Positions 36,393-46,324 are shown, counted from the first letter of the stretch. The stretch is 64,000 nt of DNA from Nonomuraea spiralis (GCF_014648435.1 NZ_BMRC01000004.1:248001-312000), one strand, 5' to 3'. Program-made: numbers and translations. The notes: generated by a model from the sequence alone, not told the origin.

Positions 36393-37618
36393 GGACGCAG
36401 CGCCTTGGGAACCACCACCGAGCCGTCGGCCTGCTGGTGGTTCTCCAGGATCGCCACGATCCACCGGGTGGTGGCCAGGGTGCCGTTGAGCGTGGCCAGA
36501 TGCTGTGGCTTGCCGTCCTTGTCCCGAAAACGGACGGCGAGCCTGCGGGACTGGAACTGGGTGCAGTTGGAGGTCGAGGTCAGCTCGCGGTAGCGCCCCT
36601 GGGTGGGGATCCACGCCTCGCAGTCGAACTTGCGCGCCGCCGACATGCCGAGGTCGCCCGCCGCCGTGTCGATGATCCGGTAGGGGACCTCGATCTTGGA
36701 CAGCATCTCCTTCTCCCAGGCCAGCAGCCGCTGGTGCTCCTCGTGCGCGTCCTCGGGACGGACGTAGGAGAACATCTCCACCTTGTCGAACTGGTGGACC
36801 CTGATGATGCCCCGGGTGTCCTTGCCGTACGAGCCGGCCTCGCGGCGGAAGCACGACGACCAGCCCGCGTAGCGCAGCGGCAGCTCGTCGGCGCTCACGA
36901 TCTCGTTGGCGTGGTAGCCGGCCAGCGCCACCTCGGAGGTGCCGACCAGGTAGAGGTCGTCCTCGGGCAGGCGGTAGATCTCCTTGTCGTGGGCCACGTG
37001 GAAACCCGTGCCCTGCATGGTCTCCGGCTTGACCAGCACCGGCGTGATCATCGGCGTGAACCCGGCCTCGATCGCCTGCTGCATCGCCATGTTGAGCAGG
37101 CCGAGCTGAAGCCGGGCGCCGACGCCCTTGAGGAAGAAGAACCGCGAGCCCGACACCTTGGCGCCGCGCTCCATGTCGATAGCGCCGAGCGCCTCGCCCA
37201 GCTCCAGGTGGTCCTTCGGCTCGAAGTCGAACGCGCGCGGCTCGCCGAACGTCTCCAGCACGACGTAGTCGTCCTCGCCGCCCGCAGGGGCGCCTTCCTC
37301 GACGAGGTTGGGCACCGTCTGCATGAGCTCGTCGAGCTCGGCGGCCAGCTTCTCCGCCTCGGACTCGGCGGCCTTGACCTGGCTCGCGAGGTCCTTGGCC
37401 CGCTGGAGCAGCGCGGCCTTCTCCTCGCCCTGCGCCTTGGAGACCGACTTGCCCATGCTCTTTTGCTCAGCGCGCATCGACTCGAACGAGGTCAGCGCGG
37501 ATCGGTGGCGCTCGTCGAGGTCGAGCAGCGTGTCGACGACGGAGTCGTCCTCACCGCGGGCACGCTGCGACGCCCGTAGCCGGTCGGGATCCTCACGAAG
37601 GGTACGCAGGTCAATCAC
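36356..37618 (-). CDS. serS: Seryl-tRNA synthetase
   Basis: A 420-residue class II aminoacyl-tRNA synthetase that charges tRNA-Ser. The N-terminal coiled-coil arm (about 30-105) precedes the catalytic core. Motif 2 is [21 protein letters not shown] (split by its loop) and motif 3 contains [12 protein letters not shown] and [17 protein letters not shown]. The usual start [10 protein letters not shown] is a GTG at 37618. The window also has a tRNA-Ser gene, but 9 kb away. Confidence 0.97.
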   Translation of the reverse strand: MIDLRTLREDPDRLRASQRARGEDDSVVDTLLDLDERHRSALTSFESMRAEQKSMGKSVSKAQGEEKAALLQRAKDLASQVKAAESEAEKLAAELDELMQTVPNLVEEGAPAGGEDDYVVLETFGEPRAFDFEPKDHLELGEALGAIDMERGAKVSGSRFFFLKGVGARLQLGLLNMAMQQAIEAGFTPMITPVLVKPETMQGTGFHVAHDKEIYRLPEDDLYLVGTSEVALAGYHANEIVSADELPLRYAGWSSCFRREAGSYGKDTRGIIRVHQFDKVEMFSYVRPEDAHEEHQRLLAWEKEMLSKIEVPYRIIDTAAGDLGMSAARKFDCEAWIPTQGRYRELTSTSNCTQFQSRRLAVRFRDKDGKPQHLATLNGTLATTRWIVAILENHQQADGSVVVPKALRPYVGLDVLEPAK

Positions 37619-37798
37619 AAGGAAAAGGCTACCGGCGCCTGCCCCCACCCCGCCCCCCGTATTCCTCCCGCCCCTCCGATTCCTGGGCCGTCGCAGGCGG
37701 GCACAGCCGCAACCGGGGCACTCTCACCCGCCGGTAGCGTGCGATTCCCGGGCGCGTCACAGGCGCGCATGGCGCTGCCCCGGTGTCGCGCAGGTGGG

Positions 37799-38719
37799 TC
37801 AGACCTTGCCGGCTCTGACGCGGGCCAGCCAGTCGGCGGCATCGGCGAACTCCGTGTCGGCCGTGCCCCTCTTGAGCTGCGGCGCGACCCCGTCGGCCCG
37901 CGGATAGCTGCCGAGGAAGCGCACTTCACCGCAGATCCGGTGAAGCCCGGCGATGGCCTCGCCGACCCGCGCGTCGGCGACGTGCCCCTCGAAGTCGAAG
38001 TGGAAGAAGTAACGCCCGATCCCGTCACCCGTGGGCCGCGACTCGATGCGCGTCAGGTTGACCCCGCGCACGGAGAACTCGGTCAGCATCTCCAGAAGCG
38101 CACCCGGATGGTCGTCGGCGAGGAAGACGACCAGCGTGGTGCGGTCGGACCCGGTCGCCTCCGGCAGCGGCCCCGGACGGCTCACCTTGATGAACCTGGT
38201 CACCGTGTCGGACCGGTCACCGATGTCGTCGGCCAGCCCGACCAGCCCGTAGTGCTCACCGGCGATGCGCGCGGCGATGGCCGCGTCGTACGGCGACCCG
38301 GGCAGCGAGACCTCCTGGGCCGCGGCCGCCGTCGAAGGCGCGGCGACCACCACGGCGTCGGGCAGCTCGCGGGCGATGAAGGCGCGGCACTGCGTGATGG
38401 CCGCGGGATGCGTGTAGACCCGCTTGATGTGCACGATCTCGGTGTCGGGCCTGGCCAGCAGCGAGAACTGGACCGGGAGCAGCAGCTCGGCCGTGATCAT
38501 CAACGGCTCGCCCCAGGCGAACTCGTCGAGCGTCGTGGTGATCGCGCCCTCGATGGAGTTCTCCAGCGGCACGACGGCGCCGTCGGCGTCACCGGAACGG
38601 GCGGCGTTGAGCGCCGCGCTGACCGTGGCGCAGGGCAGGCGCTCGGCGATCGGGTCGAGGAGCCTCAGGGCCTCTTCGGTGAAGGTCCCTTCCGGTCCGA
38701 GATAGGCGAGTCTGGGCAT
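37799..38719 (-). CDS. pheA: Prephenate dehydratase
   Basis: A 306-residue monofunctional enzyme that makes phenylpyruvate for phenylalanine. It starts MPRLAYLGPEGTFTEEAL. The catalytic domain includes VVPLENSIEGAIT and the conserved Thr-Arg-Phe in SDTVTRFIKV. The C-terminal ACT domain (about 195-275) has GALLEMLTEFSVRGVNLT and the ESRP motif that senses phenylalanine. It is downstream in order after DUF4446 on the same strand. Confidence 0.97.
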   Translation of the reverse strand: MPRLAYLGPEGTFTEEALRLLDPIAERLPCATVSAALNAARSGDADGAVVPLENSIEGAITTTLDEFAWGEPLMITAELLLPVQFSLLARPDTEIVHIKRVYTHPAAITQCRAFIARELPDAVVVAAPSTAAAAQEVSLPGSPYDAAIAARIAGEHYGLVGLADDIGDRSDTVTRFIKVSRPGPLPEATGSDRTTLVVFLADDHPGALLEMLTEFSVRGVNLTRIESRPTGDGIGRYFFHFDFEGHVADARVGEAIAGLHRICGEVRFLGSYPRADGVAPQLKRGTADTEFADAADWLARVRAGKV

Positions 38720-38819
38720 GCTTCCAGAGTATCCGCAGGTGGGCGCATCACGCCGCCTTTTCACCGACCGCGTACCGCGACCGTCCGACCACACTCCGAA
38801 GTCGCACCAAGACCCGCGA

Positions 38820-39236
38820 CTATCCCTTCAGAATCCGCGACGGAACCAGCGGCCCGAGGCCCAGCCGGGCCGCCCGTACCGCCTGCTCCTCCTCCGGCGA
38901 GAGCGGCTGCTGCCCCTTGCCGCCCACCACCGGCCGCACGTACGTGCGGGTCTCACTCGTCCCGTTGATCGAGGTCAGTACGATGCCGTCGCCCAACCCG
39001 TTGATCATGGCGACCGAGAACGAGAGCCTGCCGGTCATCTCGGCGAGCGCGTCGTAGCGGCACACGGCCACGTCCCTGATGGCCTTCAGGTCACCGCCGC
39101 CCTCGCCCGCCTGCCTGGCCAGCCGCCGCAGGCAGTCGTCGACGGCGGCCCTGGCCTGCCTGAGGCCCATGTAGCCGATGAGCACGCCGCTCGCCCCGGC
39201 CACCACACCCACGACAACCCAAGCGGTAATGAACAC
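38820..39236 (-). CDS. DUF4446 family membrane-anchored protein
   Basis: A 138-residue protein of unknown role. One N-terminal membrane segment (ITAWVVVGVVAGASGVLIGYMGL) precedes a small domain with AVCRYDALAEMTGRLSFSVAMINGLGDGIVLTSING, the hallmark of DUF4446 (split in function: RYDA...GRLSFS, then DGIVLTSI). It is commonly next to pheA and serS in actinomycetes. Confidence 0.93.
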   Translation of the reverse strand: MFITAWVVVGVVAGASGVLIGYMGLRQARAAVDDCLRRLARQAGEGGGDLKAIRDVAVCRYDALAEMTGRLSFSVAMINGLGDGIVLTSINGTSETRTYVRPVVGGKGQQPLSPEEEQAVRAARLGLGPLVPSRILKG

Positions 39237-39258
39237 GACACAGAGCGTAATGCCTCAG

Positions 39259-40428
39259 TCAGGCCAGTTGCCGCCGTTTTGGCAACCACGAGACGAGCAG
39301 CCAGACCAGAACCAGCGCCCCCAGCCCGAACCCGTTCTGGACGATCTTCCCCAGGACCAGGCTCACCCCCGGGATCTGGGCGGCGATCAGCGAAACCCCC
39401 CACCAGGGGACGGGAACCACGTAGAACAGCCAAACCCCCGCGGCCACCCGCAACCTGACCGGATCGCGCCCGTCACCGACGATCGCCCCGAGCACCACGA
39501 CCACCCAGGCCAGATGGTGGATCCAGGCGACGGGCGAGAGCAGCACCGCCATGAGCCCCGTGAGCGCGACCGCCGTGAGCTGGTCCTTCGCCTGGTACGC
39601 CGCCCGCGCCCCCCGGAACCCGTACCAGGCCACGACCGCCACGACCACGGCCCAGATCACGAACGTCAGCGACTCCGGCATGTACAGCCGCAGCAGCATG
39701 CCCCGGATCGACTGGTTCGTCGTGGCCCTGTTCGCCCCCAGCCGTTCCGGATCGAGCAGCGCCGAGAACCAGAAGTCGGACGCGTCCTGCGGGATCACCA
39801 CGAACGGCAGCAACGTCAGCGCCGCCGCCACGAAGGACGCCATGAAGAACGTCCGCCACTGCTTGGTGATCAGCAGATAGATCAGGAAGACGCCCGGCGT
39901 CAGCTTCACCGCCGTGGCCAGTCCGATCATGAATCCGCGCGGCCACCAGGGCCTCCGCGCCACGCAGTCCACCAGGCACAGGGTGACCAGCAGGATGTCC
40001 ACCTGCCCGAACCGCACCTGGTCGCGGATCGGCATCAGGTACGTGCAGGCCACCATGAGCAGCGCGAACACCCACGGCACGTACGACCGCAACGCCTGGC
40101 GGAAGGAGAACCAGACCGTGACGGCCAGCGCCACGAAGATCCCGGCCGTCCACACCCATTGCGCGGTGCCCCAGGACATCTCGGCCAGCAGCACGGCCAG
40201 CATCGCCGCGATGGGCGGGTAGGTGAAGGGCAACAATTGAGGCGCGGGCGTGAAGAACTCGTACACCGGGCGCCCGTCGAGCAACATCTGCCCGCCGGTA
40301 CGGTAGACGTCGAGGTCGACGAGCCGCTGATCGTCCGGGTTGGTCAGCCACGTGTGCACCAGGGGCGCCGCCGCCGCCGCGACGACGAGCGCCACGACCA
40401 CCCACGCCCACCACTGCCGCCGGATCAC
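39259..40428 (-). CDS. GT87-family polyprenol-phosphate-mannose-dependent mannosyltransferase
   Basis: A 389-residue GT-C glycosyltransferase with about ten membrane spans. The first outer loop carries VDLDVYRTGGQMLLDGRPVY, the conserved Asp-x-x-x-Tyr region of PimE-like GT87 enzymes, followed by LPFTYPPIAAML. The GTG at 40428 is preferred because AGGCGAGG ends five bases before it. It probably adds mannose to a phosphatidylinositol mannoside, lipoglycan or protein on the outer face of the membrane. An MptB-like enzyme and GT2 lie nearby. Confidence 0.88.
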   Translation of the reverse strand: MIRRQWWAWVVVALVVAAAAAPLVHTWLTNPDDQRLVDLDVYRTGGQMLLDGRPVYEFFTPAPQLLPFTYPPIAAMLAVLLAEMSWGTAQWVWTAGIFVALAVTVWFSFRQALRSYVPWVFALLMVACTYLMPIRDQVRFGQVDILLVTLCLVDCVARRPWWPRGFMIGLATAVKLTPGVFLIYLLITKQWRTFFMASFVAAALTLLPFVVIPQDASDFWFSALLDPERLGANRATTNQSIRGMLLRLYMPESLTFVIWAVVVAVVAWYGFRGARAAYQAKDQLTAVALTGLMAVLLSPVAWIHHLAWVVVVLGAIVGDGRDPVRLRVAAGVWLFYVVPVPWWGVSLIAAQIPGVSLVLGKIVQNGFGLGALVLVWLLVSWLPKRRQLA

Positions 40429-40506
40429 CTGCACCTCGCCTCTTGTCACGATGTGGCACGTTACCGTGGCTGTTGATCGAGGGCGCAGACACTGGGGGTT
40501 CCGTAC

Positions 40507-43014
40507 ATGCCATCCGCCACGCTCGGGGCCGAGCACCGAGAGCATCACGCCCGCCCCGCGTACGCGCCCGCAACCCCCCGTCCTGGAGCCGCAGCACGCC
40601 GAGCACGCCGCCCGCTCGTCACCCCGCTCCTCACCCTGCTCCTCGGTCTCCTCCTCGCGACCGCCCTTCTCCCCGCCACGCCCGCCGCCGCCACATCCAC
40701 CACCACGCCCGCAGCCACACCGGGCGCGGCGTCCCATGGCCCGGCGGGCCGGGTGGCTCTCGTCGGCGTCCCCGGTCTCCAGTGGAGCGACTTCAGCGAG
40801 TCAGGCACCCCCACCCTGTGGAAACTCGTCACCCAGGGCGGCTCCGCCTCGCTGTCCACCCGCGCCGTACCGCCCCCTGACCGTGGCATCACCTGCCCCA
40901 TGGCCGGTTGGCTGACCATCTCCGCAGGCCAGCGCGCCGGAACGCCTGGCCGAGGCTGCCCCTCCCCGCAGAGCCCCCGACCGGCCGGAGAGGGCGCCAC
41001 CGTCCCCGGCTGGCAGGACCTGGTGGCCTTCCAGTCCGACACCGGTTACGCCGCCCAGCTGGGCACGCTCGGCCAGCTGGTGACCGACAGCGGGGGCAAG
41101 GTGGCGGCGATCGGCCCCGGCGCTGCTCTCGCCGCCGCCGACAAGACCGGAAAAATCGCCAAATACGCCCCCACCCTCGACACCCTGAACGACCTGACCC
41201 CCTACAACCTGATCGTCTTCGAAGCCGCCGACCTCGCCACCGCCTGGGCCCACACCCCCCTCGACGAGTACGGCATCCCGACCTCCCTCCCGGCCCCCGA
41301 ACGCCAGGCCGCCGCGACCCGCGCGGACCAGCAGATCGCCGCACTGGTCGGCAAGCTGCCGCCGAACACCACCCTCCTGCTCGCCGGCATCTCCGACATC
41401 AGCCCCAACGCCCACCTCCACGCCGCCATCGCCACGGGCCCGTCCCCGAACGGGCAGCCGTACCCGCACGGCTACCTCACCGCCTCCTCCACCCGCCAGG
41501 ACGGCCTGGTCACCATCACCGACCTCACCGCCACCGCCATCCAGCTCCTGGGCCTGACCGCCCCCCAGGGCGTCGTCGGCCGCCCCTGGCAGCCCGACGG
41601 CAACGCCCCCGCGTCGGCCGCCGGCACGGTGACGCGGCTCGCCGACGGCGACCTGGCCAGCCAGGTCCTCAAAGACGTACGCGGCCCCTTCTTCACCGTC
41701 TTGGTGAGCGTCCAGCTCCTCTTCTACGCCTTCGCCGCCCTGGCACTCCGCCGCCGCTCGGCCCGCGTCCCGGAAACCCCGTCCACCGGCGACGACACCC
41801 CCAGCACGCCCTCCTCCGAGGACGACCACCCCGGCACGCCCGCCACCACCTCCCCGACCGGGGAAACCCCACCGGACGAGCGCGCCCCCACACCACCCCC
41901 GGCCCCGCCCTCGACCCCGCCCCCGAGCGGCGCGCCGGCGGACGCCTCAAGGCTGCTGGTGGCGGTTCAGGTGGTGGCGACCGTCAGCGGCGCCATCGCC
42001 GTCTCCACCTTCCTGGCCCAGCTCGTGCCCTGGTGGAGCCTGCCGATGCCGATGGTGTCGGTGATCGTGACGATCCTGGCCATAGCCGCCCTGATCACCG
42101 CCCTCGCCTTCGCCGGCCCGTGGCGCTCGCACGTGCTCGGCCCGCTCACCGTGGTCGCCTCCATCACCTCGCTCGCCCTCCTCATCGACGTGATGACCGG
42201 CTCGGCACTCCAGGTGAACGCCGTCACCGGCTACGAACCCGTGACCGGAGGACGTTTCTACGGCTTCAGCAACATCGCCTTCGCCGTCTACGCCACCGGC
42301 ACGATTCTCGGCCTGGCCGGAGTGGCGCAGTGGCTGCTCGGCAGAGGCGTCTCCAGGACCGTGGTCGTGACGCTGTGCGCCCTGTACGCGGCGTTCGCCG
42401 TCTTCGCGGATGGTTCGCCCTCGTGGGGCGCCGACTTCGGCGGTGTTCCGGCGTTCGTCATCGGTGCGGCGGTCTTCCTCATCCTGCTGTCGGGCAAGCG
42501 CGTGTCGGTGCTGAAACTGCTCCTGGTGGGAGTGGTCGCGGTCGTGCTGATCGCCGGCATCTCGGTCTTCGACTGGATGCGCCCCGCCGACAGGCGAACC
42601 CACCTGGGCACCTTCGTGCAGCAGGTCATCGACGGCCAGGCGTGGACCGTCGTCGGGCGCAAGCTGACGGCCATGATCGGCGTAACCGTGGGCAACTGGT
42701 CACTGACCCTCCTCTCGCTGGTCGCGCTGGCCTTCCTGTTCCTGGTGCTGGCCCGGCCCTCGCGGTGGGGCGCCTCGGCGCTCGGTCAGGCGTACGCGCT
42801 GGCCCCGCCGCTCAGGGCCGGCCTGTTCGGGACGCTGACGTGCGCCTTCATCGGCTTCCTCATGAACGACTCGGGCATCGCCATCCCGGCCATGGCGCTC
42901 ACGGTGGCGGTGCCGCTGACGCTGGCGGCCTGCGTACGCGCCCTCCAGCTCGCCACGCCCACACCGTCAGAGCAACGGTCAACGCCAGCAGCGCCCACGC
43001 GATCTGAGGCCTGA
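40507..43014 (+). CDS. Alkaline-phosphatase-like membrane protein
   Basis: An 835-residue protein. A TM/signal segment (about 36-60) is followed by an exported region (about 80-390) that resembles a degenerate alkaline-phosphatase/phosphodiesterase fold: VALVGVPGLQWSDF, TPTLWKLVTQGGSASLSTR, LLLAGISDI and the end motif YLTASSTRQDGLVTITDL. A Pro/Thr-rich cytoplasmic linker (about 420-475) leads to about eight further spans. Metal ligands are not obvious, so activity is uncertain. It is flanked by mannosyltransferase genes, which hints at envelope glycan work. The 3' end overlaps the next gene by 116 bp in antisense. Confidence 0.78.
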   Translation: MPSATLGAEHREHHARPAYAPATPRPGAAARRARRPLVTPLLTLLLGLLLATALLPATPAAATSTTTPAATPGAASHGPAGRVALVGVPGLQWSDFSESGTPTLWKLVTQGGSASLSTRAVPPPDRGITCPMAGWLTISAGQRAGTPGRGCPSPQSPRPAGEGATVPGWQDLVAFQSDTGYAAQLGTLGQLVTDSGGKVAAIGPGAALAAADKTGKIAKYAPTLDTLNDLTPYNLIVFEAADLATAWAHTPLDEYGIPTSLPAPERQAAATRADQQIAALVGKLPPNTTLLLAGISDISPNAHLHAAIATGPSPNGQPYPHGYLTASSTRQDGLVTITDLTATAIQLLGLTAPQGVVGRPWQPDGNAPASAAGTVTRLADGDLASQVLKDVRGPFFTVLVSVQLLFYAFAALALRRRSARVPETPSTGDDTPSTPSSEDDHPGTPATTSPTGETPPDERAPTPPPAPPSTPPPSGAPADASRLLVAVQVVATVSGAIAVSTFLAQLVPWWSLPMPMVSVIVTILAIAALITALAFAGPWRSHVLGPLTVVASITSLALLIDVMTGSALQVNAVTGYEPVTGGRFYGFSNIAFAVYATGTILGLAGVAQWLLGRGVSRTVVVTLCALYAAFAVFADGSPSWGADFGGVPAFVIGAAVFLILLSGKRVSVLKLLLVGVVAVVLIAGISVFDWMRPADRRTHLGTFVQQVIDGQAWTVVGRKLTAMIGVTVGNWSLTLLSLVALAFLFLVLARPSRWGASALGQAYALAPPLRAGLFGTLTCAFIGFLMNDSGIAIPAMALTVAVPLTLAACVRALQLATPTPSEQRSTPAAPTRSEA

Positions 43015-44482
43015 CCACGCCACTGAGCCATTCGAGCCCCGGCGGCTGCCCGTCCACCCGGGCGGGCAGGTACGCCAGGGACAGGACCAGCAGGTGTACG
43101 ACCACGAACCCGTCCACGGCGGAGGCCCCCACCAGGACGAGCATCCCGAACGCCAGCCCGTCGTACCAGGGCAGGATGTACGGCGTGGCGAACAGGTAGG
43201 CCACGACGAGCGCCGCCGCCACGACCGGCGCCTCCAGCCCCCCGGGCGCGGCCTGGCCCGCCGCGGCACGCCTGGACGCCAGCCGCAGCAGCGACCACGC
43301 GACGAGGCCGAGCACCATGAGGGCACCGACCTGGATCTCCCCCCGGTACGCGCTCCCCGTCCCCACCAGGGCCCAGAGCCACCCCTGCACCAGCTTCCAG
43401 AACGACACGTGCGAGATCGCCTTGCTGGTCGTGGTCACCGGCGTGATCGCCTCGGGGCCGACGATCGCGTAACCGGCGATCACCACGGCCAGCGCGGCGG
43501 CCGCCATGACGGCGAGCCGCCCCGGACGCCGGCGCAGCTCCCACGCCGGCCCCAGCGCCACCAGGCCCGCGTTGAGCTTCGTCGCCACCCCCAGCCCGAG
43601 CAGCAGGCCCGATGCCAGGGGACGTGCCCTGGCCAGCAGCGCGGCCACCATGCAGGCGATGGCGAGGGTGTCGGCGTGCATGCCCGCGACCAGGTGGTAG
43701 AGCAGGAGCGGGTTGGCCGCCCACAACAGGGCCGCCCGCCGGCGCCGGGCCGGGTCGTGCCTGGTGAAGCGGTCGACGAGCAGAGCCGTGACGATGAAGG
43801 CGGCGGCGTTGAACACCGCCAGCACGAAGATGGTCAGCCGGAGCGAGTCGCCGCCGATCCAGCTCGCCAGCGCCTGGAGGGCCGTGGCCACGGGGCCGTA
43901 GACGCTGGGCTCCTCGCGCCACGGCCGCTCGACCGCGTCGGCGATGGGATCTCCCGGCAGGTCGTCGGCGCCGTGCGTGTACGGGTTCAGCCCCAGCGTG
44001 ACCATGCGCCCATATGCGGCGTAGTTGAGATGGTCGCCGGACCCCGAGGGCGGCAGGAACGCGAGCACCCCTGCGGCGAGGCACCCGAACAGCACCAGAA
44101 GACGCGGATCCGGCCGGAGCCGATCACGCGGGACGGCCGCCAGCGCCGCCAGCAACCCCAGCCCCCCGACCACGATCGCGGCAGCGGCCAGCACGATCAC
44201 CAGGTACGGATCAGGACGGGCGTCGAACGAGTACGACGGCTGCCACGCGGGCCCGCCCAACGCCGGAACCATGGGCGAAGGCCCGAGCAACCCGATCGTG
44301 ATCGTCAGCAGCACCGAGACCGCGATCATCACCAGCCCCGGGACCGCGAGCCGCCCACGCACCCCGCCGACCAGCCGCTCGTCGGCGGCCGACCTCGGAA
44401 GACGTGGCGATCCCGCCCTGAAGGGCAGGTCTTGTGCCTGTTTGCGGCGCCTCTCCGAAGTCACCCGCAAATTCCAGCACAC
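42899..44482 (-). CDS. MptB-like alpha-1,6-mannosyltransferase
   Basis: A GT-C polytopic glycosyltransferase of about 527 residues with 12 or more spans. Features matching MptA/MptB are the lumenal SYSFDARPDPYLVIVLA loop, YGRMVTLGLNPYTHGADDLPGDP with the catalytic-type acidic residues, EEPSVYGPVATALQALAS, and GLGVATKLNAGLVALGPA. In corynebacteria MptB extends the mannan core of lipomannan using decaprenyl-phosphomannose. The GTG at 44482 is uncertain; a second in-frame GTG lies at 44464. The Arg/Pro/Ala tail is antisense to the phosphatase-like gene. Confidence 0.88.
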   Translation of the reverse strand: MCWNLRVTSERRRKQAQDLPFRAGSPRLPRSAADERLVGGVRGRLAVPGLVMIAVSVLLTITIGLLGPSPMVPALGGPAWQPSYSFDARPDPYLVIVLAAAAIVVGGLGLLAALAAVPRDRLRPDPRLLVLFGCLAAGVLAFLPPSGSGDHLNYAAYGRMVTLGLNPYTHGADDLPGDPIADAVERPWREEPSVYGPVATALQALASWIGGDSLRLTIFVLAVFNAAAFIVTALLVDRFTRHDPARRRRAALLWAANPLLLYHLVAGMHADTLAIACMVAALLARARPLASGLLLGLGVATKLNAGLVALGPAWELRRRPGRLAVMAAAALAVVIAGYAIVGPEAITPVTTTSKAISHVSFWKLVQGWLWALVGTGSAYRGEIQVGALMVLGLVAWSLLRLASRRAAAGQAAPGGLEAPVVAAALVVAYLFATPYILPWYDGLAFGMLVLVGASAVDGFVVVHLLVLSLAYLPARVDGQPPGLEWLSGVVRPQIAWALLALTVALTVWAWRAGGRVRRPPASAAPPP

Positions 44483-44538
44483 TCACCACAACCTCAGCTC
44501 CGGATCACCCACCCCTGTGGATAACCCGCAGCCCAAAA

Positions 44539-45270
44539 TCACCGCTTAGGGCGGAGTTTGCCAAGATTTTCAACCACCACCGGCTCCCGAGTCGCCAGAG
44601 CCAGCGCCACGTCCCGGAGCTGCCGAGCCCGATGCAACTGGGCCCGCCAGTCGTTGCCCGTGGCCCGGTGGGACATCTCCACCTCGACCTCGGTGACCCT
44701 GAACCCCTTGCGCAACAGGTCGATCGTCAGCGCCGTCTCCACACCGAACCCGTGCGCCAGCGGCCGGGCGGCCTCGAAGGCGGCCCTGGTCAGGCAGCGC
44801 TGGCCGTTGAGCGGCTGGGTGGCCTCGAAGCCGGTGGCACGGCGGATGCCGTCCTTGGACACGCGCACGACTAAGCCGTGGCCGCCGAGCTTCACCCGCG
44901 TGCCGAAGACCGCGATCGTCATGTCGGCCTCACCGGCGCGTACGGGCTCCATCAGCGGCGCCGCGGCGCCCGCCGTGTCACCCAGATCGGCGTCGAGGAA
45001 GAGCAGGTGGCGAGGGGTACGGTCCTCGTCGAGGAGGCGTACGGCCTCCGCACCCGTCTCCATGGCCGCGGCCTTGCCCCGGTTGCGGCTGTGCCGGACC
45101 ACCCGCGCACCCGCCGCCCGCGCCACCCTGCCGGTCTGGTCCGTCGAGCCGTCGTCGACGACCACGACGAGATCGACACCGGGCAGGCCGGCCGCGGCGG
45201 CGACGGTGGCGGCGATGCGGTCGCCCTCGTTCGCCGCGGGGATGACGACCGCCGTGTCCCCTTGCGTCAT
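44539..45270 (-). CDS. GT2-family glycosyltransferase
   Basis: A 243-residue GT-A enzyme. VVIPAANEGDRIAATVAAA begins the fold, DDGSTDQTG and DADLGDT (DXD-like) bind the sugar nucleotide. The order resembles polyprenyl-phosphate mannose/glucose synthases without a membrane anchor. If it makes polyprenol-phosphate mannose, it would feed the two GT-C enzymes nearby; that is inference. Its start overlaps the STAS gene stop by four bases. Confidence 0.88.
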   Translation of the reverse strand: MTQGDTAVVIPAANEGDRIAATVAAAAGLPGVDLVVVVDDGSTDQTGRVARAAGARVVRHSRNRGKAAAMETGAEAVRLLDEDRTPRHLLFLDADLGDTAGAAAPLMEPVRAGEADMTIAVFGTRVKLGGHGLVVRVSKDGIRRATGFEATQPLNGQRCLTRAAFEAARPLAHGFGVETALTIDLLRKGFRVTEVEVEMSHRATGNDWRAQLHRARQLRDVALALATREPVVVENLGKLRPKR

Positions 45271-45614
45271 GATCCCTCGGTGATGAGGAACTCCTGCGGC
45301 ACCTCGTCATGCACGGTGAACACCGAGACGAGCCCCGTCACCTGCAGGATCTTCCGGACGGCAGGACGCGGCGCGGCCACCTCCAGCACGCCTCCCCGCT
45401 CTTTCATGCGCTTGAGCGCCGAGAGCAGCACGTTCATCCCCGTGGAGTCGCAGAAATCCACGGCGGACATGTCGATGACCACCCGGCTGGGCCCGTCCTG
45501 CAGCAGCCGAGTGAACTCGGCCTGCAGGTGAGGCGCCGTATAGAGGTCGATTTCTCCGGTGATGGCAACGAGTGCGCACCCGGCATGTGATCGAGTCGAG
45601 ACCTTGAGCTCCAC
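45267..45614 (-). CDS. STAS-domain anti-sigma-factor antagonist
   Basis: A 115-residue SpoIIAA-like protein. The STAS fold is clear (VAITGEIDLYTAPHLQAEF; VVIDMSAVDFCDSTGMNVLL), with the phosphorylatable Ser in DSTG. Such proteins release sigma factors when dephosphorylated. No sigma or cognate kinase gene is adjacent; the HATPase protein at 49.4-49.8 kb is a conceivable partner. It is coupled to the GT2 gene by a four-base overlap, an unusual pairing. Confidence 0.93.
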   Translation of the reverse strand: MELKVSTRSHAGCALVAITGEIDLYTAPHLQAEFTRLLQDGPSRVVIDMSAVDFCDSTGMNVLLSALKRMKERGGVLEVAAPRPAVRKILQVTGLVSVFTVHDEVPQEFLITEGS

Positions 45615-45801
45615 ATGGGCAGGCTAGCGGCGCGGAGGCTTCCGGTCACGTTGTCACGCCGAGAGGGGAACGACAGGTTTTTGTCCTCCGTTTGGGCTCC
45701 ATCAAAACGGAGAGTACGCGAAGCTTGACAGCGTGACACCGGAACCGGCACCGCTTCATGGAGAAGGAGGGGCTGAGGCCCGCCGTTCGGGCCTCGTATC
45801 G

Positions 45802-46200
45802 ATGAATGCAGAGAAACCTGAAGATCCACAGCGCCAGGGTCTCCGAGAACGTCTGGAGACCATCCTCATCCGTACAGAAAAGGCGGCTTCATGGCATGAC
45901 GAGGCAGCGCGGCTGCGCAGTCTGCTGAACCACGAGGGCTACGTCCCGATCCGCACCAGGCTCGCCAGCGAGGACCTCGACTTCCTGGCCGGCGCCCGCG
46001 CCGACCTGCTCAGGTTCTCCGAGCTCGGGCTGCGGCTGCTCGACCTGCACCAGCCGCGCGACGCGGGGGGCATCACGAGCGACACCGCCAACCCGATCCT
46101 GCGGTGCCGGAGCTGCATGTGGCGCTGGCCCTGCCCGACATTTCGGGCGATGTCGGAGTCGTTCGGTCAACGTGACGCCGCGCTCCCCGAAACCGCCTGA
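45802..46200 (+). CDS. Conserved actinobacterial protein with C-terminal CxxC..C motif
   Basis: A 132-residue protein from the ATG at 45802 (an in-frame GTG lies at 45733). A helical body (LRERLETILIRTEKAASWHDEAARLRSLL; FLAGARADLLRFSELGLRLLDL) ends in ILRCRSCMWRWPCPTFRAM, a Cys-x2-Cys-x5-Cys motif that could bind metal. Similar tails occur in small actinomycete hypothetical proteins, to my recollection. The function is unknown. Confidence 0.72.
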   Translation: MNAEKPEDPQRQGLRERLETILIRTEKAASWHDEAARLRSLLNHEGYVPIRTRLASEDLDFLAGARADLLRFSELGLRLLDLHQPRDAGGITSDTANPILRCRSCMWRWPCPTFRAMSESFGQRDAALPETA

Positions 46201-46324
46201 ACCGGGCGGCCCACCCAAGGCGCCCTCCGAAGCGGCAGAGCCAAGGCGGGCAAGGCACACCGAGGCAGCACACCAGGCTGCGTGACCAGAGCGGTGAATC
46301 GAGGCAGGACACAGTGCGGGAACG

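Noticed and set aside
35312..37579. Long plus-strand frame across the membrane-protein gene and serS
   Set aside because: It is Arg/Gly-rich low-complexity sequence without homology features, whereas serS on the other strand is unmistakable.
45725..45760. TTGACA at 45725-45730 as a -35 box for the small conserved gene
   Set aside because: No plausible -10 lies 16-19 bp downstream.
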